Source: Xanthomarina sp. F2636L (lineage in GTDB: Bacteria; Bacteroidota; Bacteroidia; Flavobacteriales; Flavobacteriaceae). Taken from it: a stretch of 64,000 bases of DNA. Below the pieces are notes generated by a model. The model was not told the DNA's origin and searched no databases. It saw only the letters and a program-made list of their open reading frames with translations. The DNA is taken from positions 248,001-312,000 of the forward strand of contig NZ_JAPMLM010000058.1 of assembly GCF_026410195.1 (NCBI RefSeq). The letters are read 5' to 3'. Below are positions 6,426 through 15,640 of this stretch, piece by piece (position 1 is the stretch's first letter; the number at the start of each line of letters is the position of its first letter). The translations under genes were made by a program, and so were the position numbers.

Positions 6426-8261
6426 ATGAAACAGGTTTTTAGCTTTTTTCTGGTTTTACATATAGGTGTTGTGGCATGGTCGCAGTCGCCTCTGGACTCT
6501 ATACAACAACTTGACGAAATTGTTTTAAAATCTGATAGCTATCTACAAACGTTTTCAGATACGCAGCTCACAAGTGTTTTAAAAGATAGTGTTTTAACAA
6601 GAAGCGCTTCATCTTTAACACAACTGCTCAATAATAATGGTTCTATTTACTTTAAGGAAAATGGTTTAGGTATGGTGTCGTCTCCATCTTTTAGAGGGAC
6701 AACTGCGCAGCAAACAGCCGTTATTTGGAATGGGATTAATATTAATTCACAATTTAATGGGCAAACAGATTTTAATACCATTAATATTAGAAACTTCAAT
6801 AATATTACAGTTAGAAGTGGAGGTGGCTCTGTGCTCTATGGAAGTGGTGCTATTGGTGGTTCGGTACATTTAAATAATAATCTGAAATTTAATTCTGGTT
6901 TCCAAAACAAACTTTACGCTAGTTATGGAAGCTTTAATACATTAGATCTTAGCTATAATGGAAGCATGTCTACAGATAAATTTTCTGTTGAAATAGGCTT
7001 AAGTAGAACAAGTTCCTCAAACGATTATCCGTACGTAGACAGCGATAAAACTAATTTAAATGGTCAATTTTATAATGCTACATTTTCTGCAAATGTTGGT
7101 TACAAAATAAATAATAAGAATGTTGTAAAGTTGTACAGTTATTTGTTTGATTCCGACCGTCATTTTTCTTTAATTTTTCCTTCGGAAACTCCTACAAAAT
7201 ATCAAGATTTTAATACTAGAAACCTTTTAGAATGGCAAGGTTTTTATGGGAGGTTTATTTCCACCATGAGCCTGGCACATATAACAGAAAAATATAAATA
7301 CTTCCCGAATATAGAAAAGGAGAACTTTAGTTTTGGAGAGGCAAAATCGTTTATAGGAAAGTATCAGTTAGACTATAAGATTCTTAAAAATGCTAGTTTA
7401 CAAGGTGTTATGGATCTAAAAACTACCACGGGAGAAGGCTCTGATATTGCTAAAAATGAACGAACTATTTCTAGTTTCAGTTTATTGTTTAAGCAAACCT
7501 TTAATAAGTTTTTATACGAAGCCAGTCTTAGAAAAGAACTTACTAATAATTATGAAAGTCCTTTGCTGTATAGTCTGGGATTGCAATATCGTGTAACTCC
7601 CAACTATCGTATCAATATTAATGGTTCTAAAAATTTTAGAATACCTACATACAACGATTTGTATTGGTTTGGAAGTGGAAACTTGGAGTTAAACCCAGAA
7701 ACATCCTACCAGATAGAACTAGGAAATGAATTAACGTTTAACAAATTGTCTTTTTCTGTGGTAGCGTATTATAACGACATTAAAAATATGATTCGTTGGC
7801 TTCCTAACGGAAGTATATGGACACCTATAAATACCGATCAGGTTTTAAGTTACGGACTTGAAGCTAAATTTCAGTTTGAACAACAATTTCAAGCTCATAA
7901 AATATCTTTAAGTAGCACCTATGCTTATACCGTGTCTGAGAATAAAGAAACCAAAAAGCAGCTAATTTATGTGCCTTACCATAAAGCTACGGCTTCCCTG
8001 AATTATCAATACAAACGTGTGTCTGCATATTACCAAATGTTATATGTGGGAGAAGTGTTTACATTATCAGACAATAATCCTAAATATATTTTGGATGCTT
8101 ATTTATTATCGAATGCTGGAGCGGAATATGCCTTTGGAAAACACCTTAATTACACTGTAGGAATTCAATTTGAGAATCTTTTTAATGTCAATTACCAGGC
8201 AGTAGTAAATAGATATATGCCTGGAAATAATTATAACTTTTATATAAACCTTAATTTTTAA
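6426..8261 (+). CDS. btuB: TonB-dependent outer membrane receptor for cobalamin (BtuB-like)
   Basis: Protein of 611 residues with a signal peptide ending about VVAWSQS. A plug domain occupies roughly residues 30-150 (SFRGTTAQQTAVIWNGI, then VRSGGGSVLYGSGAIGGSV), followed by a 22-strand barrel ending in an aromatic residue (NFYINLNF). The size matches BtuB, and the N-terminal carboxypeptidase-like domain of SusC proteins is absent. The cobalamin riboswitch directly upstream and the BtuG-like lipoprotein 5 bp downstream make cobalamin or a related corrinoid the likely substrate. It uses TonB energy to cross the outer membrane and feeds the divergent BtuFCD-like importer. Confidence 0.9.
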   Translation: MKQVFSFFLVLHIGVVAWSQSPLDSIQQLDEIVLKSDSYLQTFSDTQLTSVLKDSVLTRSASSLTQLLNNNGSIYFKENGLGMVSSPSFRGTTAQQTAVIWNGININSQFNGQTDFNTINIRNFNNITVRSGGGSVLYGSGAIGGSVHLNNNLKFNSGFQNKLYASYGSFNTLDLSYNGSMSTDKFSVEIGLSRTSSSNDYPYVDSDKTNLNGQFYNATFSANVGYKINNKNVVKLYSYLFDSDRHFSLIFPSETPTKYQDFNTRNLLEWQGFYGRFISTMSLAHITEKYKYFPNIEKENFSFGEAKSFIGKYQLDYKILKNASLQGVMDLKTTTGEGSDIAKNERTISSFSLLFKQTFNKFLYEASLRKELTNNYESPLLYSLGLQYRVTPNYRININGSKNFRIPTYNDLYWFGSGNLELNPETSYQIELGNELTFNKLSFSVVAYYNDIKNMIRWLPNGSIWTPINTDQVLSYGLEAKFQFEQQFQAHKISLSSTYAYTVSENKETKKQLIYVPYHKATASLNYQYKRVSAYYQMLYVGEVFTLSDNNPKYILDAYLLSNAGAEYAFGKHLNYTVGIQFENLFNVNYQAVVNRYMPGNNYNFYINLNF

Positions 8262-8266
8262 AAAAA

Positions 8267-9331
8267 ATGAAAAACGTATTTAAATTTTTAACTTTAGTCT
8301 TAGTATTTGGTTTTCTAACCACGTCTTGTAGTGACGACGATGACAATTTTGTGAATCCTCCAGTTGCTTTAGGCGATTATGAGAATGGAATTTTTGTAAG
8401 TGCAGAAGGTGGTACACTTTCAGGTTCGGTGTCTTTTATTTCTAATGACTTTTCTAATGCAGAAACCAATGTATTTTTTAATGTCAATGCTGAAGAATTA
8501 GGAACTTATGTGCAATCTATGGGAATTAATGACAATAATGCCTATGTGGTTGTTGACAACAATAATATCCATGTAGTAAATAGATATAGTTTTATAAAAG
8601 AAGCAACAATTTCTGCTGGGTTGGAACTACCAAGATTTATAGCTTTTGCTGGAGGAAATGGTTATGTAACAAATTGGGGAGATCCTACAGATTCTACAGA
8701 TGATTTTATTGCAGTTGTAGATCTAGCAACCAATGCGGTAATTGATACTATCCCGGTAGAAGAAGGACCGGAGCAAATACTAAGTGTTGGAAATAAGTTA
8801 TATGTATCTCATAAAGGAGGATATGGCTCTAATAATATAGTTTCTGTAATTAATGTGTCAAATGCTGATGTTTCTACTATTCTAGTTAATGATGTTCCAG
8901 ATGAAATGATTATTAATAATAGTGGACAATTAGTAGTTTTATGTGAAGGCAAAGCTGCTTGGACAGGTGATGAAACCCCTGCGTCTATTTCTAAAATAGA
9001 TTTATCGTCCAATACAGTTGTGGAAACTCTGACTTTTGCCAATGGCGTACATCCAAGCGTTATGGGATATACAAACGGAAAAGTATATTACCAGTCTGGA
9101 AATGAGATTTTTGAGTTAAGCGACTCTGCCAGTTCATTGCCTAGTACATCAATAATTAACTTAGGTGCAATTTCCCCTTATGGAATGTCTGTGAAAGATG
9201 ATAAATTATATGTTACAGATGCCAAAGACTTTGTGTCTTTAAGCGACTTAATTGTTTACGATTTAAACACGAAATCTGTAATTCATACTTTTGAAGTAGG
9301 ACTGATCGCTTCAAAAATTTATTTTAATTAG
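8267..9331 (+). CDS. Surface beta-propeller lipoprotein, BtuG-like (DUF5074/YncE type)
   Basis: Protein of 354 residues with lipobox LTTSC (Cys21) followed by the acidic SDDDDN stretch typical of surface-exported lipoproteins in this phylum. The body is made of repeated blades with patterns such as NNAYVVVDNNN, GNKLYVSHKGG and DDKLYVTDAKD, as in YVTN/DUF5074 seven-bladed propellers. It follows the BtuB-like gene by 5 bp under the same riboswitch. In Bacteroides, BtuG is such a propeller lipoprotein that caps BtuB and captures B12 with very high affinity. The role here is inferred from this context. Confidence 0.8.
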   Translation: MKNVFKFLTLVLVFGFLTTSCSDDDDNFVNPPVALGDYENGIFVSAEGGTLSGSVSFISNDFSNAETNVFFNVNAEELGTYVQSMGINDNNAYVVVDNNNIHVVNRYSFIKEATISAGLELPRFIAFAGGNGYVTNWGDPTDSTDDFIAVVDLATNAVIDTIPVEEGPEQILSVGNKLYVSHKGGYGSNNIVSVINVSNADVSTILVNDVPDEMIINNSGQLVVLCEGKAAWTGDETPASISKIDLSSNTVVETLTFANGVHPSVMGYTNGKVYYQSGNEIFELSDSASSLPSTSIINLGAISPYGMSVKDDKLYVTDAKDFVSLSDLIVYDLNTKSVIHTFEVGLIASKIYFN

Positions 9332-9404
9332 TTTTTTGTTCGATATTAAAGTATCGGGTTTTTACTGAAATATAAAATTTAGTAAAACATTTTATTTGTA
9401 TTAG

Positions 9405-9451
9405 ATGCCGCTATATCCTTAATCTCCAATTAAGATTAGTGGCATTTTTTT
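9405..9451 (+). terminator. Intrinsic terminator of the btuB-btuG operon
   Basis: ATGCCGCTA (9405-9413) pairs with TAGTGGCAT (9437-9445), with a further TTAAT/ATTAA helix inside, followed by a run of seven T. A weaker hairpin, CGATA/TATCG, lies at 9341-9356. Confidence 0.8.
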
Positions 9452-9455
9452 ATGG

Positions 9456-10154
9456 TTATCCAAGTAAATCGCAAAACCAAAACCCTGAAGCAGCATCTAT
9501 AGAATTCGGTTTTGGATATTCGCGATAGGTTTTTTCTCCCACTTCAAATTCTATAGGATTTTTGAATATAGGACCATCAAAACAAAAAGTATGGAATTCG
9601 CCATTTTCGCCACACGGATCAACTTCTTCTGGAAGGGAAGCAATTAAATCTTCGTCCAACGTTCTTCCTACAAAATCTTCCGAAAAATGTTTTGAATCCG
9701 CACAAACTACAACGGCTTTAAAACCTAAATCAAGAAACTCTTGCATTAATTCGCTTGTATTTCGTTGCCAAAGTGGAAACGCCGTTTTTATCCCTTGATT
9801 TCCTAATTGTTTTTCACGATATTGTTTTAAATCTTCTAATAAAATATCGCCAAACGCCCCATAACTATAATCATCTTTTTTAAGTTGATTTGTAGCTTTG
9901 GTCATAATACGGTTGTAATCCTCCATACTAGGTTGTTCTGGAAGTTTTATTAGCGAAAGAGGAATTCCTAAAGCTGCAACCTGTTTTTTCAATAAGGAAA
10001 TTCTTATTCCATGCATGGATACCCGATTAAAAGCGCTGTTTACGGTTGTTACTAGTTTATCAACACTAAAACCTTTATCTTGTAATAAGTAATAAAGTGC
10101 CAGGGCAGAATCTTTTCCAGTACTCCAATTAAAGTAGGTTTTGTAAGCTGTCAT
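9456..10154 (-). CDS. PP-loop ATPase, diphthine-ammonia ligase-like (Dph6/MJ0570 family, COG2102)
   Basis: Protein of 232 residues starting with the PP-loop FNWSTGKDSALALYYLL, which binds ATP and adenylates a substrate. It also has the family features GAFGDILLEDLKQYRE near residues 97-112 and a DPCGENGEFHTF block near residues 179-190. Eukaryotic relatives amidate diphthine on EF2. Bacteria lack diphthamide, so the bacterial substrate is unknown. It converges on the BtuB/BtuG operon with only a terminator between, and a role in corrinoid metabolism is possible but unproved. It is 30 bp from the peptidase gene on the same strand and may share its transcript. Confidence 0.8.
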   Translation of the reverse strand: MTAYKTYFNWSTGKDSALALYYLLQDKGFSVDKLVTTVNSAFNRVSMHGIRISLLKKQVAALGIPLSLIKLPEQPSMEDYNRIMTKATNQLKKDDYSYGAFGDILLEDLKQYREKQLGNQGIKTAFPLWQRNTSELMQEFLDLGFKAVVVCADSKHFSEDFVGRTLDEDLIASLPEEVDPCGENGEFHTFCFDGPIFKNPIEFEVGEKTYREYPKPNSIDAASGFWFCDLLG

Positions 10155-10184
10155 AAATTAAAATACAGTAGAAATTATTCATTT

Positions 10185-11612
10185 CTAATCAATATACATT
10201 CTGTTTTTGGTTAAAGTGAAATCTTTACTGTCTCCAATAACTTCTGTAGAATTTAATGGCTGCATAGACATTCGTCCACCATCCATAATTTGTTGTAGAG
10301 CTAAGGATAATAAAGTTTCGTCTGGATCCCCTAAAACGCCTAAATTTCCATAGCGTTCCTTAGCCTGAATTGTTGGGTAAAGGCCATCGTTATAATCTGT
10401 ATTCCCAATGGAATTTGCAGTTTTTAAAACCAAAGGCTGCATGGCATAGGTGTGAATGGGATTGATGTTTATACCTCTAAAATCTGGCGAGTCGTAAAGA
10501 GTTATAGACGCTTGATATTTTCCTGTAGTACTTGTTCCAATTTGAACAACTTCAATATACGGATTCAAACAATTAATTACCAATTCGCTTGCCGAGGCTG
10601 TACTTTTACTAGTTAAAACATATAGTTTTCCTAAACTTAGGCTGTTTAACGAAGTTCCATCATCATTATTGACAAAATTATTTACTAAAGAACCTGGATT
10701 TAATTGCGATTGAATCTCACTATTCCATTGATTGGTGTTAAAAACTTGCCCTGTAAATTGTCCAGTAATCATGCTGGATAATAAAATAGCAGTATTGACC
10801 GAGCCTCCGGAATTATAACGTAAATCCAAAACCAAATTCTGTATGTTTTGAGATTGGAAATATCCAAAGGCATCGTTTAGTTGGTTATCAAAATCTCTTG
10901 TAAAACCGTTATACATTAAATAACCTACGTTTTGGTTGGCTACTTCTAGTACTTGTTTGATAAAAATAGGGTTTTCGGTGTAAGGTGATTTTGTTAAGTT
11001 AATGCTTTGGTTTGTGGGTTCAATGGAATCATCATCAGTTTCTGTAGTGCCATTATCGTTGTAAATAGCTAAATTTATAGTGTAATTATTCGGTCTTAAT
11101 AAGTCTCTGTAATTATTCACATTCAGAGAAACGCCATTTACGGCATGGAAAATATCGCCACGCTTTAAACCTTTACTTTCTGCATCAGTATTCGGTAATA
11201 CATAACGTACATATCCAAAAACGTCAGAACTGGTACTTGAAAAACGGACTAAGCCAAACTCCATGCCGTTGTTATAAGTCGTTCCGTTAAGCTGTTGTTG
11301 TAACTCAATATAATTATCTGTTATCCAACTAAATCTATCAATAGTTTGTCTTTGGTAGATGAGACTTTCAAATAAACCTTCAGGAGAAGAAAAACTGTTT
11401 AAATAACTGTCATATTCAGATTCTGTAAATCTGTCGTTTGCTAAATTTGGTACATCATCTTTATATAAATAATAGGTATTTAAGCCTTTCCAAACAAAAT
11501 TGTTTAAGTCTCTGGTTGAAACAGGATTGTCGTCTAAATCTTCAAAACACCCAACTGAAATGAAGGATATTAAGAATAATAAGCTAAGTATTTTTAATTG
11601 TTTGATTTTCAT
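10185..11612 (-). CDS. S41-family C-terminal processing peptidase, lipoprotein
   Basis: Protein of 475 residues. The signal peptide ends at SVGC (Cys22), so it is membrane-anchored outside the cytoplasm. A PDZ domain lies around residues 130-200 (LPNTDAESKGLKRGDIFHAVNG). The S41 core follows: NLVLDLRYNSGGSV near residues 261-274 and the catalytic Ser in KSTASASELV near 339-348, with the Lys in TTGKYQAS about 25 residues later. Such proteases trim or degrade exported proteins. It diverges from the sigma-factor operon at 11752, which may hint at envelope stress, but nothing ties it to a particular substrate. Confidence 0.9.
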   Translation of the reverse strand: MKIKQLKILSLLFLISFISVGCFEDLDDNPVSTRDLNNFVWKGLNTYYLYKDDVPNLANDRFTESEYDSYLNSFSSPEGLFESLIYQRQTIDRFSWITDNYIELQQQLNGTTYNNGMEFGLVRFSSTSSDVFGYVRYVLPNTDAESKGLKRGDIFHAVNGVSLNVNNYRDLLRPNNYTINLAIYNDNGTTETDDDSIEPTNQSINLTKSPYTENPIFIKQVLEVANQNVGYLMYNGFTRDFDNQLNDAFGYFQSQNIQNLVLDLRYNSGGSVNTAILLSSMITGQFTGQVFNTNQWNSEIQSQLNPGSLVNNFVNNDDGTSLNSLSLGKLYVLTSKSTASASELVINCLNPYIEVVQIGTSTTGKYQASITLYDSPDFRGININPIHTYAMQPLVLKTANSIGNTDYNDGLYPTIQAKERYGNLGVLGDPDETLLSLALQQIMDGGRMSMQPLNSTEVIGDSKDFTLTKNRMYID

Positions 11613-11751
11613 ATAAGAACTTTTTCTTCCGAAGAATAGGAATAAAAGTACTTACTTTATCTTAGACAAAAAATTTTTTGTAACAAAACAACAAATGTAT
11701 CGTCGTAATAATAAGCAGGCATAAACCAACTGTTTAAAACCAAACAAAACT

Positions 11752-12261
11752 ATGACACAGGCAGAATTTTTAAATATAGTCATGCCTTTTAAAGATAAAG
11801 TCTTTCGTTTAGCAAAGCGCTTATTAGTTTCTAAAGAAGAAGCTGAAGATGCAACTCAAGAGATTTTGTTGAAACTGTGGAATAATAAAACAAAGATTGA
11901 AGAATATAAAAATGTGGAAGCATTTTCTATGACGATGACCAAGAATTTTTGTTTGGATAAATTAAAGTCCAAACATGCACAAAACTTAAAAATTGTACAT
12001 AGTAATTATCAAGACAAAAATACGTCTTTACAAAAACAGGTTGAATTAAACGATAGTGTAGATTGGGTAGCAAGAATTATTGAGAATTTACCCGAACAGC
12101 AAAAAATGGTTATTCAATTAAGAGATATAGAACAATATGATTTGGATGAAATTGCCAAAATGTTAGACATGAAAAATACGGCAGTAAGAGTGGCTTTGTC
12201 CAGAGCAAGAAAATCAATTAGAGAACAATTAACTAAAACACATAGCTATGGAGCTAAATAA
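11752..12261 (+). CDS. ECF-type RNA polymerase sigma factor
   Basis: Protein of 169 residues with sigma region 2 near the N-terminus (EEAEDATQEILLKLWNN) and region 4 near the C-terminus (LPEQQKMVIQLRDIEQYDLDEIAKML, then a recognition helix with RVALSRARKSIREQL). Size and both domains fit the extracytoplasmic function class. Its stop overlaps the start of the next gene by 14 bp, which suggests translational coupling to its likely anti-sigma factor. In this phylum the same sigma / membrane protein / DUF4252 order recurs; the inducing signal is unknown. Confidence 0.92.
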   Translation: MTQAEFLNIVMPFKDKVFRLAKRLLVSKEEAEDATQEILLKLWNNKTKIEEYKNVEAFSMTMTKNFCLDKLKSKHAQNLKIVHSNYQDKNTSLQKQVELNDSVDWVARIIENLPEQQKMVIQLRDIEQYDLDEIAKMLDMKNTAVRVALSRARKSIREQLTKTHSYGAK

Positions 12262-12724
12262 TATAGAAAACTTACTTGAAAAGTACGAAAACGGCGAAAC
12301 ATCTTTAAAAGAGGAGCAAGAGTTAAAAAACTATTTTTCTCAAGAAACTGTTGCAGCACATTTAGAGATGTACAAACCTATGTTTACTTACTTTACGGTA
12401 AACCAAAACGAAACCTTTACTAAAACCGTTCCATTAAAATCTAAGAAAACTATAAGTTATAAGTGGATTTCGGTAGCAGCAGTAGCAGTTCTTTTATTAG
12501 GAGTTTTTTTTAATACATCTATCCTTCAACAAGAAGATGATTTAGGAACTTTCGACGATCCAATGATGGCCTATAACGAAGTAGTTAAATCTTTAGAATT
12601 AATTTCTAACAGCATAAATAAAGGAACCGAAAAACTAAGTTATCTAGGTCAAATAGATTCCGGAATGTCTAAAGTAACCTACTTGGATGAGATGGAAAAT
12701 AAAACAAAAATAATCTTTAAATAA
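12248..12724 (+). CDS. Probable anti-sigma factor, single-pass membrane protein
   Basis: Protein of 158 residues. The N-terminal 75 residues are cytoplasmic-looking (IENLLEKYENGETSLKEEQ, the usual start of Bacteroidota anti-sigma-like proteins). One membrane helix follows at about residues 78-92 (ISVAAVAVLLLGVFFN), then a periplasmic tail. It overlaps the sigma gene by 14 bp, the normal arrangement for a sigma/anti-sigma pair. The role in holding the sigma factor at the membrane is inferred from position and layout, not from a recognised catalytic domain. Confidence 0.75.
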   Translation: MELNNIENLLEKYENGETSLKEEQELKNYFSQETVAAHLEMYKPMFTYFTVNQNETFTKTVPLKSKKTISYKWISVAAVAVLLLGVFFNTSILQQEDDLGTFDDPMMAYNEVVKSLELISNSINKGTEKLSYLGQIDSGMSKVTYLDEMENKTKIIFK

Positions 12725-12743
12725 ACCCTTAAAAACAAATAAA

Positions 12744-13343
12744 ATGAAAACTATAAATAAATTAAAAACAAGAAAAATGAAAAATAAAGCAATTCTCTTT
12801 TTAATGGCAATTATGTTATTGCCATTAACATCTATGGCGCAGGATATTTTCTCAAAATACAGCGATAATCCAGATGTAACCTATGTGTCTATTAAACCAA
12901 AAATGTTTCAAATGTTAGCGAAAATGGATATCAATTCCGACGATCCGGAAGCACAAGAATATATTAATATGGTAAATAGTATTACCAGCTTTAAAGTTAT
13001 TACAACAGGTAACAAATCTATCTCTGGAGATGTGTCAAAATGGGTGCAATCTCGTAAAAATGCTTTGGAAGAATTAATGGAAGTAAAAGATAATGGTGTT
13101 AATATGACCTTTTATGTAAAGCAAGGAAGAGACGAAGATCACGTAAGCGAATTCCTGATGTTTGTAGATGGTTTAAGCGCTGTTACTAAAGATATGGAAG
13201 TAAATATGAATGGTGAAAAACGTGAGTTTGAAACGGTAGTTGTGTCTTTAACAGGAGATATCGATTTAAACCAAATCTCTAAACTTACCAAGAAAATGAA
13301 TATTCAGGGTAGTGAGCATTTAGATAAGAAAAACAAAAAGTAA
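12744..13343 (+). CDS. DUF4252 protein, exported
   Basis: Protein of 199 residues with a signal peptide (LFLMAIMLLPLTSMAQ) after a basic N-terminus. A second in-frame ATG at 12777 would give a more ordinary signal peptide start. The body (DVTYVSIKPKMFQMLAKMD, a long helical middle, VVVSLTGDIDLNQISKLTKKM) matches the DUF4252 pattern. No enzyme motif is visible. It follows the anti-sigma gene by 20 bp and is probably a target or sensor of the ECF system. Confidence 0.8.
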   Translation: MKTINKLKTRKMKNKAILFLMAIMLLPLTSMAQDIFSKYSDNPDVTYVSIKPKMFQMLAKMDINSDDPEAQEYINMVNSITSFKVITTGNKSISGDVSKWVQSRKNALEELMEVKDNGVNMTFYVKQGRDEDHVSEFLMFVDGLSAVTKDMEVNMNGEKREFETVVVSLTGDIDLNQISKLTKKMNIQGSEHLDKKNKK

Positions 13344-13348
13344 AACTT

Positions 13349-13891
13349 ATGAATTCTTCAATTAAAACAACACTATTCAGCTTACTAGCACTCATCATGC
13401 TAGTAAGTTGTAATAATGGTGAGTCTCTACAGACATACTTTGTAGATCATCAAGAAACTCCGGATTTTATTTCAGCCGATATTCCTACAACTATTGTAGA
13501 ATTAGATGAAACTTCTTTAACTGAAGAGCAGAAGGAAGCTTATAAGTCTGTAAAAAGACTCAACTTTTTAGGATTTAAAATTACGGATAGCAATCAAGAT
13601 GTTTACATTCAAGAGCTTGCTAAAGTAAAATCCATTTTAAGTAATAAAAAATATATTGAACTTATTGAGTTTAATGATAAAGCTGCTAAAATAGTTGTTA
13701 AATATATTGGAGACGATGATGCTGCAGATGAGTTTATTGTATTCTCCAGCTCCAAAGATATGGGCTTTGGTGTTGTTAGAGTTTTAGGAAATAATATGCG
13801 TCCTGAAAAAATGGCAACACTAATTAGTGCCGTTCAAAATTCAGATTTTGATACTTCACAATTTCAAGATATTGCAAATTTCTTTAATTAG
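13349..13891 (+). CDS. DUF4252 lipoprotein, second copy
   Basis: Protein of 180 residues with lipobox LMLVSC (Cys21). The rest (EEQKEAYKSVKRLNFLGFKI, then KYIELIEFNDKAAKIVVKYIGDDD, then VVRVLGNNMRPEKMATLISAV) is a diverged DUF4252 domain. It begins 6 bp after the first copy, so the two are co-translated and probably arose by duplication. One is soluble or periplasmic and the other is lipid-anchored, which would fit a two-part envelope component. Function is unknown. Confidence 0.8.
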   Translation: MNSSIKTTLFSLLALIMLVSCNNGESLQTYFVDHQETPDFISADIPTTIVELDETSLTEEQKEAYKSVKRLNFLGFKITDSNQDVYIQELAKVKSILSNKKYIELIEFNDKAAKIVVKYIGDDDAADEFIVFSSSKDMGFGVVRVLGNNMRPEKMATLISAVQNSDFDTSQFQDIANFFN

Positions 13892-13910
13892 AATGGATAC
13901 TTACAGAATA

Positions 13911-13944
13911 AAAAAAAGCTTCTTAATTTAGAAGCTTTTTTTTT
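13911..13944. terminator. Bidirectional terminator
   Basis: AAAAAAGCTTCT - TAATTT - AGAAGCTTTTTT forms a 12-bp stem with A and T runs on both sides. It serves the sigma operon on the plus strand and the 77-aa gene on the minus strand, whose stop lies inside the T-run. Confidence 0.88.
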
Positions 13945-14176
13945 AGTTGTTGTCTTGAGTGAAAGACGATTTATTTTCATCAGTTTTTTCTATCATGTCA
14001 CTCTCCTTTTCATAGAGTTGTTTATTCAAAAATAAATTAATTACTACCAATACAAACAAAACTAAAAGTACTAGGATAATAACATAATTATCTAAAATAC
14101 CTATTATGCCAGAAATAGAAAATCCAAGGATTACCACAGCACATATAATTAACGATTGTCTGTCTGTAAATATCAT
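13943..14176 (-). CDS. Small two-helix membrane protein
   Basis: Protein of 77 residues with two hydrophobic helices (about residues 9-27 and 29-48) and a charged, Asp/Asn-rich tail. No family was recognised. It starts 1 bp after the purB stop, so it is translated from the purB transcript. Similar small membrane proteins often trail purB in relatives, but no role is known. Confidence 0.6.
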   Translation of the reverse strand: MIFTDRQSLIICAVVILGFSISGIIGILDNYVIILVLLVLFVLVVINLFLNKQLYEKESDMIEKTDENKSSFTQDNN

Positions 14177-14177
14177 G

Positions 14178-15521
14178 CTAAATTCCCGTATAATTTCTAG
14201 GTGAGATAGTTTTTAACTCGTTTTTAATTTTATCTGAAACTTCTAAGGTATCAATAAAACTAGAAATAGATTGTTTGTTTATTTTTTCGTTGGTTCTTGT
14301 CAATCCTTTTAAGGCTTCGTAAGGATTTGGATACCCTTCACGACGTAAAATAGTTTGAATAGCTTCAGCCACAACAGCCCAATTGTTTTCTAAATCTTCT
14401 GCAAATTTGCTTTCGTTTAAAAGCAGTTTCCCCAATCCTTTTAAAGTGGATTTAAACCCAATTAAAGTATGTCCAAAAGGAACACCAACATTACGTAGAA
14501 CTGTACTGTCTGTTAAATCTCTTTGTAACCTTGAAATAGGAAGTTTAGCAGATAAATGCTCGAAAACAGCATTGGCAATCCCTAAATTTCCTTCGCTATT
14601 TTCAAAATCGATAGGATTTACCTTATGTGGCATAGCAGAACTACCAACTTCTCCTGCTTTAATTTTTTGCTTAAAATAATCCATAGACACATAAGTCCAA
14701 ATGTCTCTATTTAAATCTATTAAAATAGTATTAATGCGTTTTAGGCAGTCAAACAAAGCAGCCATATGGTCGTAATGTTCAATTTGCGTTGTAGGAAATG
14801 AATGTTGTAACCCTAACTTCCCTTGCACAAAATTTTTGCCAAAAGCTCTCCAATCAATGTTTGGGTAAGCCACTTTATGCGCATTAAAGTTACCTGTGGC
14901 TCCACCAAATTTCGAAGCACTTGGAATATCATTTAATAAATTAAATTGCTCCTCAAGTCTAACAACAAACACTTCAATTTCTTTTCCTAAGCGTGTAGGA
15001 GAAGCTGGTTGTCCGTGAGTTCTAGCCAACATTGGAATGTTTGCCCAATCTATTGAAAGATCTTTTAATTTTTTATGAAGAATAATATATTCAGGTACAT
15101 ACACATTATTCATAGCTTCCTTAATACTTAAAGGAATGGCTGTGTTGTTGATGTCTTGTGATGTTAATCCGAAATGAATAAACTCTTTATATTCTGAAAT
15201 GCCTAAAGCATCAAACTTGTCTTTTATAAAATATTCAACAGCCTTTACATCGTGATTTGTTACTTTTTCAATCTCTTTAATGGCAGACGCATCAATAGTT
15301 GTAAAATTCTTGTAAATAGCACGTAAATCATTAAATAAATTGGTGTTAAAAGCTTCAAGTTGAGGTAGAGGCTCTTCGCAAAGTGCAATAAAATACTCAA
15401 TTTCTACTTGTACACGATATTTAATTAAGGCTTCTTCAGAAAAATATGGCGCTAATTCGTTTACTTTATTTCTGTAACGACCATCGATAGGAGAAATAGC
15501 ATTTAAAGATGTTAAAGACAT
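14178..15521 (-). CDS. purB: Adenylosuccinate lyase
   Basis: Cytoplasmic enzyme of 447 residues that splits SAICAR and adenylosuccinate in purine synthesis. It starts MSLTSLNAISPIDGRYRNKV, the usual N-terminus. It carries the fumarase-superfamily signature GSSAMPHKVNPIDFENSEGN near residue 294, the TSQDINNTA box near residue 121 and RTHGQPASPTRLGKE near 168. Length and start match the 450-residue PurB subfamily (E. coli type). It is followed by the small membrane gene and preceded by a helical-repeat gene on the same strand. Confidence 0.96.
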   Translation of the reverse strand: MSLTSLNAISPIDGRYRNKVNELAPYFSEEALIKYRVQVEIEYFIALCEEPLPQLEAFNTNLFNDLRAIYKNFTTIDASAIKEIEKVTNHDVKAVEYFIKDKFDALGISEYKEFIHFGLTSQDINNTAIPLSIKEAMNNVYVPEYIILHKKLKDLSIDWANIPMLARTHGQPASPTRLGKEIEVFVVRLEEQFNLLNDIPSASKFGGATGNFNAHKVAYPNIDWRAFGKNFVQGKLGLQHSFPTTQIEHYDHMAALFDCLKRINTILIDLNRDIWTYVSMDYFKQKIKAGEVGSSAMPHKVNPIDFENSEGNLGIANAVFEHLSAKLPISRLQRDLTDSTVLRNVGVPFGHTLIGFKSTLKGLGKLLLNESKFAEDLENNWAVVAEAIQTILRREGYPNPYEALKGLTRTNEKINKQSISSFIDTLEVSDKIKNELKTISPRNYTGI

Positions 15522-15640
15522 GTGTTGTGTTGGTTTTTGTGCATTTTAAATTAATTTTCAATGCAAATTTTAAAGATGCAAAGATAATGAAATCATTTTC
15601 TATAGTCGATTTAAGATTTGTGAATTTTATGGCTAATGCA

